Assembly (NCBI GenBank): GCA_949130485.1
Contig: OX422203.1
Coordinates: 3,687,178-3,751,177, forward strand
Origin: Agelas oroides
Lineage: Eukaryota; Porifera; Demospongiae; Agelasida; Agelasidae
Direction of reading: 5' to 3'
Length of the DNA: 64,000 nucleotides
Both the position numbers and the translations under genes were made by a program. The notes under the pieces were generated by a model that did no database searches, was not told the DNA's origin, and worked only from the letters and a program-made list of their open reading frames with translations. Below are positions 12,301-22,499 of this stretch, one piece after another (within the stretch, counting starts at the first letter, position 1; every line of letters starts with the position of its first letter).

Positions 12301-12413
12301 GATTTATATTAGCTATAGTATAGCTATTTTCTTGTATGACCGGTGCATTTGCACAAATTTGTTCTCATAAAAATAAAAATAAAAAAATAAAAAAAATAAA
12401 AAAAAAAAAAAGT
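9331..12413 (+). mobile_element. LINE (non-LTR) retrotransposon, 5'-truncated, with intact EN-RT ORF
   Basis: The element follows the RecQ fragment and ends at about 12360-12413 in an A-rich tail built from TAAAAATAAAAA units. The 931-codon ORF carries an apurinic endonuclease domain followed by a reverse transcriptase. No ORF1 and no start of the endonuclease are present, so the 5' end is missing. The exact 5' boundary and target-site duplication were not resolved. Confidence 0.9.
9403..12198 (+). CDS. LINE endonuclease-reverse transcriptase polyprotein (CR1/Jockey-like group)
   Basis: In this family the protein nicks target DNA and copies its own RNA into the nick. The endonuclease part (about residues 1-225) shows ITETWLDNGI, LVGDFNVDFM and the STSDHMGIF motif; its first 30 or so residues are missing, so the listed start is only the first in-frame start-like codon. 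The RT part (about 430-720) shows VPIPKTGNPESPSNYRPISI, FFDLCKAFDSVPH near residue 572, GVPQGSVLGPLLF and the catalytic MYADDIALYS near residue 662. The remaining C-terminus is the usual linker. There is no internal stop or frameshift over 2.8 kb, so this copy is young or recently active. The clade assignment is from memory of motif style. Confidence 0.9.
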   Translation: MGLGLQYIGDSQCHSVDQWIKVESEIHMPHIICITETWLDNGITDDELTISGFKLLRLDRNRHGGGIVLYINDIFFYNIIFLGNCTFECIIVSILIGSCKFCICLLYRPPSSSVDVFDNLYSVLCNLDISLFSHFILVGDFNVDFMSPSRALFSKLQSIASSFVLSQAVTEPTHYSHTGVPSVIDLAFVSRPSHVLSCTTIPPLSTSDHMGIFISYKIPSASKRPRSSSKREVWCYSLGDFEKANEMLDQIDWKYIIDETDVNVSWKNWQSAFLNVMSECVPRKILPRKKHLPWITPSIHRAIKRRNSLLNIYKRTSSQIKLIQYKQIRNRVVTELRKAKQIFFRRIQDADSKTFWKLFKILTKKESSIPALSVPGSRMITDGLEKATVLNKYFFNNFNHAYTSADYSWFDSALAPSTSTSTIPEEYLCSDEQILGLLSSLKTRKATGADGITAQMLKATGTSIVKSITKLFNLSLKTGIFPTDWKFARVVPIPKTGNPESPSNYRPISILPIISKLLEKHVHKLLYQHLNNNCPLSPNQWGFTEGKSTTTALLSFVHECQEALDNGGEVCSVFFDLCKAFDSVPHQPLLCKLFHLQVNPFLLRWIHNYLSSRTQSVVLDGAQSDPLPVVSGVPQGSVLGPLLFLVYIDGASNTVLHGKIAMYADDIALYSIIKNPSDYTYLQSDITSLCSWLAINHLTLNLTKCCYMLFSRKHQQTLPDTDLYVGNTHALARVDHYKYLGLNFSTDLSWSHHVGLICKKTRKLVGMLYRNFYQFSSSHILVKLYKSLIRPHMEYACPVWDPHLKKHIQALENVQKFALRVCSKSWSSDYATLLDTLSMPTLSDRRETLKLCLLFNILTGRVIYPSCPITVKNSPYTTRCSNTLQLVVPRARSNQYKHSFLPSTTERWNGLNFDANGCNSLTSFKYALLYY

Positions 12414-12843
12414 ACTGCTTTGTGCCACCTATTCAATACTAAGCTAAAGTGTTCTTATTTCTTATGAGTCCAAGGCACTGTATCTAGCTGAGATGTCCAG
12501 TCTACCTCTACATCACATGCATTACATGCAGACAATGAGCTTTACCTGAAGCTGTTCTGTAAGATGAAGACACCTGGAACAGAAAGAACGTGCTTGATTG
12601 TTCAGAATGGGCTTAATTATTATTAGTGCAGGCAAAATACACATGCGCATGCACAAAGTGAATGATGTCAGGACCTATTCCCACCCTGACGTGACAGCCA
12701 CAGATACAACTTGATGTTGTGTTGTTGATCATATATGCACGCTGTTTTCTCTGTTTGCTGTTGTATTCCCTTGGGTTGGGTGAATGAACTTCAAACTTTG
12801 AACAGCTGGCTGATTCACGTGAGAACTGGGCCCCCCAATAATT
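12414..12843. other. No recognised feature
   Basis: Sequence between the LINE tail and the first foldback element. I see no ORF, repeat or RNA gene here that I can support. Confidence 0.5.
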
Positions 12844-12959
12844 TAGTCACGCAAGCCTGACAGGCCTTTCCGTTCCGCAGCTCCGATCGCTTTCAGTATG
12901 CGGCCGATACTGAAAGCGATCGGTGCTGTGGAACGGAAAGGGTCTGGCTGGCGACACTA
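12844..12959. mobile_element. Foldback element with near-perfect hairpin
   Basis: The arms CGATCGCTTTCAGTAT and ATACTGAAAGCGATCG flank a 7-base GCGGCCG loop, and pairing extends to GGCCTTTCCGTTCC and GGAACGGAAAGGG. The ends TAGTCACG and CGACACTA resemble the TAGTCTCG family. Confidence 0.8.
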
Positions 12960-12993
12960 CCAATAATTAAACTTGAAAGCGGCCCGCGAAAAT

Positions 12994-13053
12994 TAGCCTC
13001 TTTCCAGGCTCTCCCTCGCCCATTTTTCGTCGGGGCGCCTGGGAACGAGGCTA
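12994..13053. mobile_element. Foldback element, TAGCCTC...GAGGCTA
   Basis: A short element with ends TAGCCTCTTTCCAGG and CCTGGGAACGAGGCTA. It lies 47 bases before the first likely start codon of the TRAF-like pseudogene. Confidence 0.75.
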
Positions 13054-13064
13054 AGCGGAAAATT

Positions 13065-14671
13065 ATGTGCGGCTTCGATGCGGTCAAAAGGACACGAGAA
13101 ATGGCTTCAACTTCAGGTGAAAGTCCCTGCCTAGGGTGTCATGTCGACAAGACACCGCAAAAACCACAGGAGGGCAACGATTTGTGCAGTGCAACTCCGT
13201 TGGAACAACTAGGTGGTTACGATTGCGAATTCGTGGAAAGGCCTCAAGAGCTGCAGAAGGAGTGCCCCATATGTCTGATCATTCTTCGCGAGCCGTTTCA
13301 AGTAACATGTTGCGGTTACAGCTTCTGCTGAATGTGTATCGAGCGTATTATGACCAAAAAGGGGGCTTGCCCGACTTGCAGTGAGGCGAATTTTAACGCT
13401 TTTCCGAACGAAGGATTACAACGATCGTTGTACTCCTTTCGCGTACGGTGCACGTATCAGAAGAGTGGCTGTGAGTGGACAGGGGAGCTGAGAGAACTGA
13501 ATGGCCACTTGAATCTGAACCCAGAACTGGGTAAGCAACTTACTGGCTGTAAATTTGTGGTTGTTAAGTGTACCCATTGTGGTGAGAGCTTCCAGCGTCA
13601 CCATGTGGATGCACATGAGAGCAAGTCCTGCCCCCAACGTCCTTTCAACTGTAATTACTGTGAGGACCATGGCTCTGTGTATGACGACGTAGTCAACAAC
13701 CACTGGCCAGTGTGCAAGTGCTACCCAGTACCTTGCCCGAATGAATGTGGGGCAAGTCCTGAACGACGAAATGTGGAGACACACGTAAATACTGTATGCC
13801 CCCTGATGGTAGTCAACTGTGACTTTCATTACGCTGGTTGTGAGGTTCGGTTAGTACATCAGTGGTGATGGCAAGAGCACACATGTCTCGGTGTATGCCT
13901 ACTTGATACAGGGAGAGTACGATGACCTCCTCAAATGGCCATTTCAAAGCAGTATTGTTGTCCAGCTTTGCAATCAGTTAGAAGACAAGTATCATTGTGC
14001 AGATACCATTGACTTTAGTGAGACAGCAGAGCCCGAAGTCATTAGTAGAGTGACCAATGGAGAGAGAGCTGAAGCTGGATGGGGTATTTCTACCCTCATT
14101 GCCCATAAAGACCTTGGTTTTGAACAAGTCAACAACTTCCAGTACCTCAAGGATGACTGTCTTCACTTTCGGATCATTACTGTGGAGTCAGTATCAGAAC
14201 CCGGGATGCTTCCAACTGAACTGACAATGACAAACTTTGAGCAGCACAAAACAGACAGCGACGACTGGTACTCCCTACCATTCTACACCCACCGACAGGG
14301 CTGCAAGATGTGTCTCTGTGTGTATGCCAATGGATGCATGCAGTGATGGCAAGGGTACACATATCTCGGTATTTGCCTACCTGATGAGAGGAGTATTTGA
14401 CAACCACCTCAAATGGCCATTCCAAGGTCACGTTACTGTTTCATTGCTGAACTGGTTGGAAGTCAACAACCACACCACGAGAACTATTACATTTACTCAT
14501 GACGAAAGTATTGGTGAAGTAACGGATGAAGAACGAGCTAGAGGGAGGGGCTACTCTACCTTCATTGCCCACTCTGACCTAAAGTATAATTCAACTAAAA
14601 ACTCTCAGTACCTCAAATACGACTGTCTTCACTTTCAAATTGTCCATGTTGAACTGAATCTCAATGCATAA
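13065..14671 (+). pseudogene. TRAF-like protein (RING, TRAF zinc fingers, two MATH regions), broken
   Basis: TRAF proteins are cytoplasmic adaptors and E3 ligases for immune and TNF-type receptors. The likely start is ATG at 13101 (MASTSGES). A RING follows (ECPICLIILREPF, then CCGYSFC), but a TGA at 13329-13331 sits inside it where arginine would normally lie between FC and MCIERI. TRAF-type zinc fingers run to CDFHYAGCEVRL near 13850. The sequence then jumps, out of frame, into the middle of a MATH domain (THVSVYAYLIQGEYDDLLKW) at about 13870, implying a deletion. A second MATH-type region begins near 14215 (TMTNFEQHK) and is interrupted at about 14337-14342 by a 4-base ATGC microduplication, then continues to a stop at 14671. 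At least three lesions make this a pseudogene. Confidence 0.88.
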
Positions 14672-14754
14672 AATATGCCATGAGTTGATGCTGCATGATT
14701 AGTTATACGTCGTTTGTTTTTTGATATTACTTCTAAACTGCACCACCAGTATGC

Positions 14755-14816
14755 TAGTCTCGCATAGCCAGACACCCACCCCAACTGGGGTGGGCAATAA
14801 GTAGCTGCGAACCACA
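14755..14816 (+). mobile_element. Possible partial foldback element
   Basis: The start TAGTCTCGCATAGCCAGAC and an internal CACCCCAACTGGGGTG hairpin resemble the TAGTCTCG family. The right end is not clear. Confidence 0.4.
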
Positions 14817-14819
14817 GAG

Positions 14820-15893
14820 TTTAAATTGTTCGCGATAATTAGTGTGAGTGAGGCTTCGTTCACTTGACACGTCGCTATTATAGCATAGATACGAGTCTCT
14901 ATTATCTATGCCAATATGTAGGGTTTAGCTTTGCAGAATGAAGTCTTCATGCAACCTAAAACAAATGGAAATCACAGCCAATGTAGAAGAAAAGTACTGA
15001 ACTCTCTGATAAAGTAAAATATAAGTCTACACAAGATTCACTGAAATGAAATTTTATTATCTAGCTGAAGATGAGAACAGTGACACAAGCAAAGTGCTAC
15101 TGTGTCTGCAAATTTGGTAGAGATCTGTGACAGTCTTGGAAACTTGGATCTTTGTGTTTTGCATCTAAAGAGAACGATGGGAATAGTAAACATCACATTA
15201 ATGGATTAGTGAGAATGAAATTCCTAGCATTCAGCAATGACATAATACACACTGCCACACTGGCCCATGGTGATCATGTGGCATTGACAATGTGCTGTAC
15301 GATATTCCAAGAGCAACAACCATGAATACAAGCTACAACTATATAGTGCTCTATGGACGAAGTCAATGTGGGAACATGGATTTTTCAACAAAACTGAAGC
15401 CGCCTGGCTAGACAAAATTGCTTCTCATGAACAACTGACCATTAAACTAGCACTGTACAGGTCTAGCCTGTCAGATGGCTTCAGCACAGTTGAAAATTGA
15501 ATGCACACATCATGACTTCATTCATAGAACCACTCTTGTTTGTAGCACTAATTCACAATTCTTGCCCTTGGAATGTCGTCACAGCACATTATATGATGTG
15601 ACGTCATGTCTCCCTCCTGTTCACAGATAAGGGTCTGGTGACTTGATGAACTTTCGTGTGTTGAGTGTGGCCAATCAGACAGATGGCTGTAAATCACTCA
15701 GCTACTTAATTTTGTTGTCTATCAGTCTCGTGCCCAAACCCAACCAACAGAAAGGGTCTTGTGACAAAAGCCAGAATCCTTGTGCTGAAGCTCTTGTAGT
15801 TTTTAGATGAAGGATAAATAAATGCTTTGTGTTGAAGAATCGCAGGTTTTAGCAGCACAATTGAAGTACTTTTACTTGCTCCTGCATTATATT
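14820..15893. other. No recognised feature
   Basis: About 1 kb of AT-rich sequence downstream of the TRAF-like pseudogene. I see no gene, array or inverted repeat that I can support. Confidence 0.5.
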
Positions 15894-16290
15894 TAGTCTC
15901 ACAAGCCAGACCCACTTCCGCAAAAAGGGAAGGGTCTGGTGAAATGCGTATACAATCTGTGTCCCACCGCACTGTACAGTGCGGTACAATCACATTGCAG
16001 TATTTTGTCACATGATGCATTACATGACTGTTTGAGTAGCAATAGCATGCAGTCTTGAAAATGGTGAAAGAGAGCTAGGGCATCTTTTCCACTACTGCAG
16101 GAACTGTAAAAACACTTCGACTATACTTCTCAGGGAGCATGCTTACTCTGCAACAGGTAATTCAAGAGTGCATTATTTGATATCTGGTTACGTCATCCAG
16201 CTAATTGCATTCCAGTGGGACACGGCTTGTATACACAGTTCACCAGACCCTTCCCTTCTTTTGTGGAAGTGGGTCGGGCCTGCGAGACTA
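15894..16290. mobile_element. Long foldback element, TAGTCTC...GAGACTA, about 400 bp
   Basis: The left arm starts TAGTCTCACAAGCCAGACCC and includes CACTTCC and GGGTCTGGTGAA. The right arm, from about 16205, is its reverse complement: TTCACCAGACCCTTCCC, GGAAGTGGGTC and the end GCGAGACTA. The arms are about 85-100 bp around a loop of roughly 200 bp. Confidence 0.85.
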
Positions 16291-16691
16291 CAATATATTA
16301 CTGATTAAAAATCTGGAGTAAGCCCAATTAGGTATTTGGCTTGTGTCAGCAGACCCTTTTTGGTGAAAGGGTGAGTTTAACTAAAGAGTGAGCAGGTACC
16401 AATTTTAAACTTGAGTTCTCTTTCAAAAGCTAGCAATCATCTTTTCCTCTGCATTCCACAAACACACAAACCCTCTGAGAAGCCACCTGACCCTTCCCTG
16501 TGCATGACACTGAACACAATCTGTGCTGTGGTTGGTTTGGTCTGGCTTACGTGATCATCAGCCAAGGCACAAGGTTAATGACACCCACCATGGAGTTATT
16601 CTAGGTCCTTGGGGAGAAAATGGCAATCCCAACAAACTCTGCATTGTTGATAAACAATTTGGTTGCTTCCATGTAGCTTCTTCTGATCTAA

Positions 16692-17720
16692 ACTAAGGTA
16701 GGGGTCCCAACAAAAAATCCAAGAGCGAACGAACTTGACTCAAGTATGCTGAAATCCAAGAACCAAGTGACCTTGTTTGTAAACTACAGTTACAATAGTT
16801 TCTATGACTTTCATTCTTCCGAAAATAAATAAAGCGAACAGAGGGTTATGTGCCAAAATATGGCCATAATGGATTTTTGATTTTATATGGGGGATTATAT
16901 ATGAACATACCTTTAACAGATATCCACGCGAGTGGTCCAGCTATTTTAATACTCTACCCGGCAATGGTAAATAATCAATTGCACTGGTGCTTGCTAAATT
17001 TACTTGTCAAAAGTCACTTCAAACTATCAATTATTCTTCTATGGGAGAAATGTATTAAATAACACTCTTGACAGCTATAAACTTGATTGGTCCAGGCATT
17101 TTTGCACAAGATACATCAAGTGAAATCCATCAGTACCTGTTCCACTAGTTTCATAGCAAAGCTTCAAAAGTCACTTGAACCGAACTGCGCCCAATTTTCG
17201 GAAAGGGTTAAGTGCCGAAAATTGGGCGCAGTTCGGTTCAAGTGACTTTTGAAGCTTTGCTATGAAACTAGTGGAACAGGTACTGATGGATTTCACTTGA
17301 TGTATCTTGCGCAAAAATGCCTGGACCAATCAAGTTTATAGCTGTCAAGAGTGTTATTTAATACATTTCTCCCATAGAAGAATAATTGATAGTTTGAAGT
17401 GACTTTTGACAAGTAAATTTAGCAAGCACCAGTGCAATTGATTATTTACCATTGGTAGAGTATTAAAATAGCTGGACCATTCGCGTGGATATCTGTTAAA
17501 GGTATGTTCATATATAATCCCCCATATAAAATCAAAAATCCATTATGGCCATATTTTGGCACATAACCCTCTGTTCGCTTTATTTATTTTCGGAAGAATG
17601 AAAGTCATAGAAACTATTGTAACTGTAGTTTACAAACAAGGTCACTTGGTTCTTGGATTTCAGCATACTTGAGTCAAGTTCGTTCGCTCTTGGATTTTTT
17701 GTTGGGACCCCTAACTAAGG
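16692..17720. mobile_element. Near-perfect 1.0-kb palindromic element with 7-bp flanking duplication
   Basis: The left arm (16699 to about 17195) and right arm (about 17215 to 17713) are reverse complements with only a few differences, for example CACAAG against CGCAAG and a small indel near 16965. The centre lies near 17200-17215. The ends are TAGGGGTCCCAACAAAA and its complement, and ACTAAGG flanks both sides (16692-16698 and 17714-17720). The duplication and the TAGGGG end suggest a hAT-like non-autonomous foldback element; the family is inference. A transcript through it would form a long double-stranded RNA hairpin. Confidence 0.9.
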
Positions 17721-18130
17721 CCATAATTCATTCGAACATCATCCCAAACAGCGATAAATGGTAAAATCACTTCAATTCTGCTGATCTGTTGTCATCAAAG
17801 TTTGCAAGGCCAAAATGTTTGAGCACTTCAAGCTGGGGTATCATCAAGAGTATGACTTGTATATCCTGCCAGTAGCACACATGTAACTTATATAAATCAT
17901 TGTACATGTGTGCCACTGGCAGGCACAGATCCCATACTTATACCTCAACGTATCAGACTATCACTTTGCAGGGGCATTTTAGACTAGCTTTACATAAATT
18001 TCGCCCTCACCTTGCTTTTCTGTGTTTCGGACACGCCTCTTACGTACACACGTACACTGCACTCGTGATGAGTAATGCATTATGTAATCACAGCGCACGT
18101 GCCTGACCTCAGAATCGGTGAACAAAGTGA
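17721..18130. other. No recognised gene; a segment shared with 30.7 kb
   Basis: The segment TCGGTGAACAAAGTGAA near 18113 also occurs near 30717 inside another inverted-repeat element, so it is part of a dispersed repeat. Nothing else is recognisable. Confidence 0.4.
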
Positions 18131-18178
18131 ACCCGACCCTCCTCCTCCTCCGCGTGCAAGGGTCTGGTTCCGAGACTA
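18131..18178. mobile_element. Short foldback element ending CGAGACTA
   Basis: The arms ACCCGACCCTCC and AGGGTCTGGTTCCGAGACTA match the right end of the family. The left end is poorly preserved. Confidence 0.5.
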
Positions 18179-18286
18179 CTGCACAACCTGAGCCTGAGTG
18201 GTACTTAAGTGTACTTACTTTGCACTAGTGCCACAAATGTATTGAATCAACATGACCAGCAAAATCTGCATGGCCATGGCTTCATC

Positions 18287-18356
18287 TAGCCTCGTTCCCA
18301 GGCACCGTCCAGCTTTCTGTCATTCGCACATGGGGAGAGCCTGGGAACAAAGGCTA
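18287..18356. mobile_element. Foldback element, TAGCCTCGTTCCCAGG family
   Basis: The ends TAGCCTCGTTCCCAGGC and GCCTGGGAACAAAGGCTA pair across a loop of roughly 35 bases. Confidence 0.8.
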
Positions 18357-18702
18357 GGCTTCATCTATATATCTTATACCTTCTCCTAGAATCTACTATT
18401 GTCTGAAATTCTATCTGTTGGGCCGATGGGTCATTGAGTTTACCATCAATGTACTGAATAGCAAGACAGAATAGCAAGACATGCCTTTACATATATCTTA
18501 ACTGTGCTGTGATTCTGTACAAGCAAACAACCAAATACATGCATGCATGTGATATATGCATGCACACAAGGATTTGCCATCTAGCACCACTTCCCAGACA
18601 GGAGGTATATTATCTATTATTCGTGGCAGTTTGTTTACTTAACGCCGGGCGTGCGGTTAATTAATACGGATTCCCCACATTCTTCCGCTACGTCCGCTGC
18701 AA

Positions 18703-18786
18703 TGCCCGTTTACCAGACCCTCCTTCCTTTTTCCCTCTCCAATTTTCCGACGGGGCGTGGCGCGGAGGGTCTGGGGACGAGACTAC
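18703..18786 (-). mobile_element. Foldback element, reverse-oriented copy of the one at 8.7 kb
   Basis: It reads CCCGTTTACCAGACCCTCC through a purine/pyrimidine-rich loop to GGAGGGTCTGGGGACGAGACTA, almost exactly the complement of 8714-8806. This shows recent dispersal within the family. Confidence 0.85.
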
Positions 18787-18789
18787 GTC

Positions 18790-19400
18790 ATGCACGTAAG
18801 CGGGAAAATCGCTTCGGGAGTCGCTGTGAGGGGTGACGGTGGTGTAACTGGCGAAGGGAGAATTGTTGGTGTACCAAAGTTTCATTCCTGGGGTAAGTGC
18901 ACCATGCCATTAACGAATATCAACTCAGATTGGATGTCCAACGCTTCCTCTGGCCTGTGTATTATATTAGTTATATTATATTATGCGCCAGTATCAATGT
19001 TACGCCCCACTACCTCCTGTATGGGCTATAGTGGGGCAAGGTGGGGATTAAGTATCAATTGCCCCAATATACGGGACATACCCTATAATCAAATCCCCTT
19101 GTGGAAGGTGGGGGATTACTGGGGATTTGACACACGCAGTGTAACTGTGCAGTATACGGAGTCCATTGCCTTATTCAAGATGTCTTCAGTGGTAATCAAA
19201 TGCCCGACTATAGGGGCAGCCTCCTTCGGTCAAAGCCCCTATATTGCCCGCCATCTGGTAGTGGGCATAATATTGTTGATAGGCGCATTACGCAGGTCCT
19301 TTAATTCGCATTTTGGAGTGTAACCTACCAGTTACTATAGGAACAAGTGGAGAAGTAGCTAAAATTGTATTCATGGCTAATTCTCCTACATTGACACTGT
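18790..19400. other. No supported gene
   Basis: An open frame of 188 codons runs from the foldback element through this stretch (18757-19323). It begins inside the mobile element and shows no domain or recognisable motif. Short GCCCCACTA/TAGTGGGGC-type inverted repeats are visible near 19000-19090. I annotate no gene. Confidence 0.4.
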
Positions 19401-21060
19401 TCTGGTCGTTTAAGTAGTCAATGTCAACTATACAGTACCAATACTATAAGAACTGTAGCAGCTTTGGCACTCTACATTTATTAAGACAACATAGCTCACA
19501 GTCTTGCAACCAACCAATCCCTGCAGCATGGATTGCTTTCGGTACAAATTGACTTGATGCATGCAGCAGTCTCATAATTATGGAGTTCTTGCCATGTTAC
19601 ATGCGTACAATGAAAAAAGCATTAGCTTGGAACAGATACACATTTTGAAAATTTACAGCTCGGCACAAAGCTGATTGATGTCTCTTAAAGTTTTTTTCAT
19701 CACACTTTATGCAACACAGCAGACCATTAAATTTCAAATTTGCCTGTAAATAGGCTTGCTCATAATATTTCGTGAGCCAGTTATTGCCATCACATGCATT
19801 ACAGAGACAGTAGTAATTATTAGGTTTTTTTGAGCACAGGTATCAATTACTGTGTTGAATGAGGCAGCAGAAGCTTGTTGAACCATCTCCAAGTTTGCCA
19901 ACTTCAGCCATTGCTGAGCTCATAGCAAAACATCCAAGCATGTTTATTTTTGCAATCATATTTACAAGCCCATTACACCTACACCTTCTACTGCTGTCTC
20001 ATTGAAATTTTTGGGGTGATTTTGTTCTGCTGCTTACATTTACTGCAATAACAGGGTAAGGTGCCACATAGACATTGCGAGCGCCTGAGCATGTGTTGTG
20101 GATAGTGATAATTGAAGCCACTTAAATAAGTAAACTGACTGTTCTATATGGCATGTGGGCGGCAAGCCTACACACTAACAACTACAAATCTAATTTAGTA
20201 GTAGTTCACAGAATGGACCTGGCTGAGACTTAGCATACGTATCTGCTTGCACAGAAGGGTCATGTACTCTGGAGTGACTAGTAGCTCTACATACAAAGCA
20301 TGCTACACTATTGATTGTCATCAAGAATATCTGTATTAGTGAAGGGCCACATCTCGGTCATGTGCTACATGGTCCAAAGGGCTACTTACAGACTTACAAG
20401 TCTATCTGTGAGATTTTAGATCCAGATTTGCAATATCAAAAGACCAGTATACAGTTGTGTGTATATTACTAACACCAAGTTAAATTATAGCATGGTAACC
20501 ATGCAGAGATAGATGGTCAATAATCACCTTATAGTGTACTTTAATCGGAAATGTGCGCATATAACTGCATATGAGACTGATGCAACGAAGACGCTGCTTG
20601 ACCTTAGCCTCGCTTCCAGAGAACGTGAGCTAACTTATAGCATGCAAGTTATGAATATTAATTTACGGCCTAAAAAGTGTAGCGGCCAAAGCTGCTATGG
20701 CCGCTACGGTTCCTATGCCACTGTTATTGCTGCATAACTACTCCCATGGCTACCATATTATGGCTAAACATTGTGCACTTCACGTACTGTAGGTTCTTAT
20801 TGCCTTTGCAGCTGTAATTCTTTTCTGTCTACATGTATATAGGGAAACAATGATTAATAAATATTGCATGGTAGCTAGGGATTTAGAATCACCAAGTCCA
20901 TGGGTAAAGCTGAGAAGGTAGAAGTTTGTAAGCTACATGGCTATACCTCAAAGGATTAGTTCTTGCTATCATACAAGATATAATTTACACTGTAAACAAG
21001 GTGGTTTGTATCATTCCTATCCTCTACTCAGACTGTTACCATAGAAACAAGAACATCATT
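19400..21060 (+). repeat. Dispersed 1.6-kb repeat, copy 1
   Basis: It shares long collinear stretches with 36700-38330, starting at CAATGTCAACTATACAG and running through CTCTACATTTATTA, AAATTTGCCTGTAA, GATAGTGATAATTGAAGCCA and AACAAGGTGGTTTGTAT. Both copies are in the same orientation. No coding potential was recognised, so its origin is unknown. Confidence 0.8.
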
Positions 21061-21071
21061 TCTATATATGT

Positions 21072-21318
21072 GGCAGTCCGGTGTAGATTATTCCGTCGCA
21101 TATTTCAATTGTATCACTGCATTCAAAACGCCGTATCGCTGAACTTCCGTTAAGGGCAGGGCTCATATGCACTTCGTAGACTCATTAGATATTCATGCAT
21201 CTACTAAGTATGTTTGAGCCCCACCCTTAACGGAAGTTCAGCGATACGGCGCTTCAAACACAGTGAAGTGATTGAAATACGCGACAGAATAATCTTTGAT
21301 TTCTACACGGATTGTCAC
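21072..21318. mobile_element. Foldback element, about 250 bp
   Basis: The left arm includes CCGTATCGCTGAACTTCCGT and the right arm ACGGAAGTTCAGCGATACGG. Pairing extends outward with mismatches to about 21072 and 21318. Confidence 0.85.
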
Positions 21319-21336
21319 TATATATAAAAGCATTTA

Positions 21337-21680
21337 AACAAGCCATTTGCTATCCGAGTTTCAGGTGAGTGAACATATTATATGCATGGACAGTTAATTC
21401 TGTGAACAGATTGGTTAAGAATCCAAAACGCATTACAGCAATCACCTTTTCCTCGAAGCCTAACATTTACCCATTTGCATCACAAGCAAGTAGTCAAGAA
21501 TGCTTACTCATCTGCATCACAATGCCAGACTACTTGCTGCTTGTGATATGGATGGGTGAATGTAGGCTTGGAGATTGCTGTAATGTGTTTTTGGATTCTT
21601 AACCAATCTGTTCACAGAATTAATTGTCCATGCATGCAGTATGTTCACTCACCTGAAACTCATATAGCAAATGGCTTGTT
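21337..21680. mobile_element. Foldback element, about 340 bp
   Basis: The outer arms AACAAGCCATTTGCTAT and ATAGCAAATGGCTTGTT pair, followed inward by TTTCAGGTGAGTGAACATA and its complement and by AATCTGTTCACAGAATTAA. The centre is near 21510. It lies directly beside the preceding foldback element. Confidence 0.85.
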
Positions 21681-21689
21681 GAAATGACA

Positions 21690-22235
21690 ATTCCCTTTTT
21701 ACGGTATACTCTCTACTCAGGCTGTTCCCCACCTGTTACCATAGAAACAAGAACAGGTGGGTAAAGTTCTATGAATGGTTGACAACTTTTGTCATAAAAC
21801 TCAGCATTTATAACCCAACTTGAACGAAATAAAATTTGCTGTGAGATTTCCTATTTCAGATTTATATCATACTTTTCATGTAAAATTTTCAGCACCAAAA
21901 CAACATAGCCACACCTTTATGTAGAAGGGTCTATTGACCATAAATCCCAGGCTAATATATAACTACATACAACTTACAGTATACAAATTATAACTGTGCG
22001 CAATATGTAGCACACGGTATAGTTTAGTATGGCAACTTAGCACTATACACAGCTCTTGCAGGCCTTTGGTGCCTTCAGTCTTTGCTGTATACCAGCATAC
22101 ATATTACAAAGAATCAAAGACTGAAAAGACTGGTGCAAAGGTGATACATAGCAAAAGATAGTTTACACAATATTGTAACTTGTTATGATGTGCTAATTAT
22201 AAAACGCTATAGCAAAGGTGCTTGTCTTCTATAGT
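21690..22235. other. Repeat-derived sequence, no gene seen
   Basis: It starts with another copy of the CTCAGGCTGTTCCCCACCTG segment (about 21717) that also occurs near 38.2 kb. Nothing else is recognised. Confidence 0.4.
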
Positions 22236-22316
22236 GAAGAAACAGGTGGGACTCGAACTTGAGACTTCTTGTCTACTGTCACGTCTTTAACCACTTGTCC
22301 ACAACTCATAATCAGT
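22236..22316 (-). repeat. tRNA-derived SINE-like head (Pol III A and B boxes)
   Basis: Read on the minus strand, TGGACAAGTGGTTAA resembles a tRNA A box of the Ser/Leu type and GTTCGAGTCCC, about 45 bases further, resembles a B box. The arms do not fold cleanly into a whole tRNA, so a tRNA-derived SINE or decayed tRNA is more likely than a functional gene. The body would extend toward lower coordinates. Confidence 0.45.
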
Positions 22317-22499
22317 GTTATAATTCACTAAGAATGTATATAAGCTGCCAAATACGTCACACCTATTCTTTGTGTATATCTAGGACAATTATCTGTATCT
22401 TTGCAGTATAGCTATACAGCATTTGTATTTGAGTCACTCATTCAAGATTTAAGGTTTCAACTGAGAATTCAGCGACAGGTGTACAAGACTAGTTGCAAC

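Noticed and set aside
18757-19323. 188-codon plus-strand frame
   Set aside because: It begins inside a foldback element and contains no recognisable motif; low-complexity short inverted repeats underlie part of it.
22236-22316. Functional tRNA gene
   Set aside because: A and B boxes are present but the acceptor and anticodon stems do not pair convincingly.
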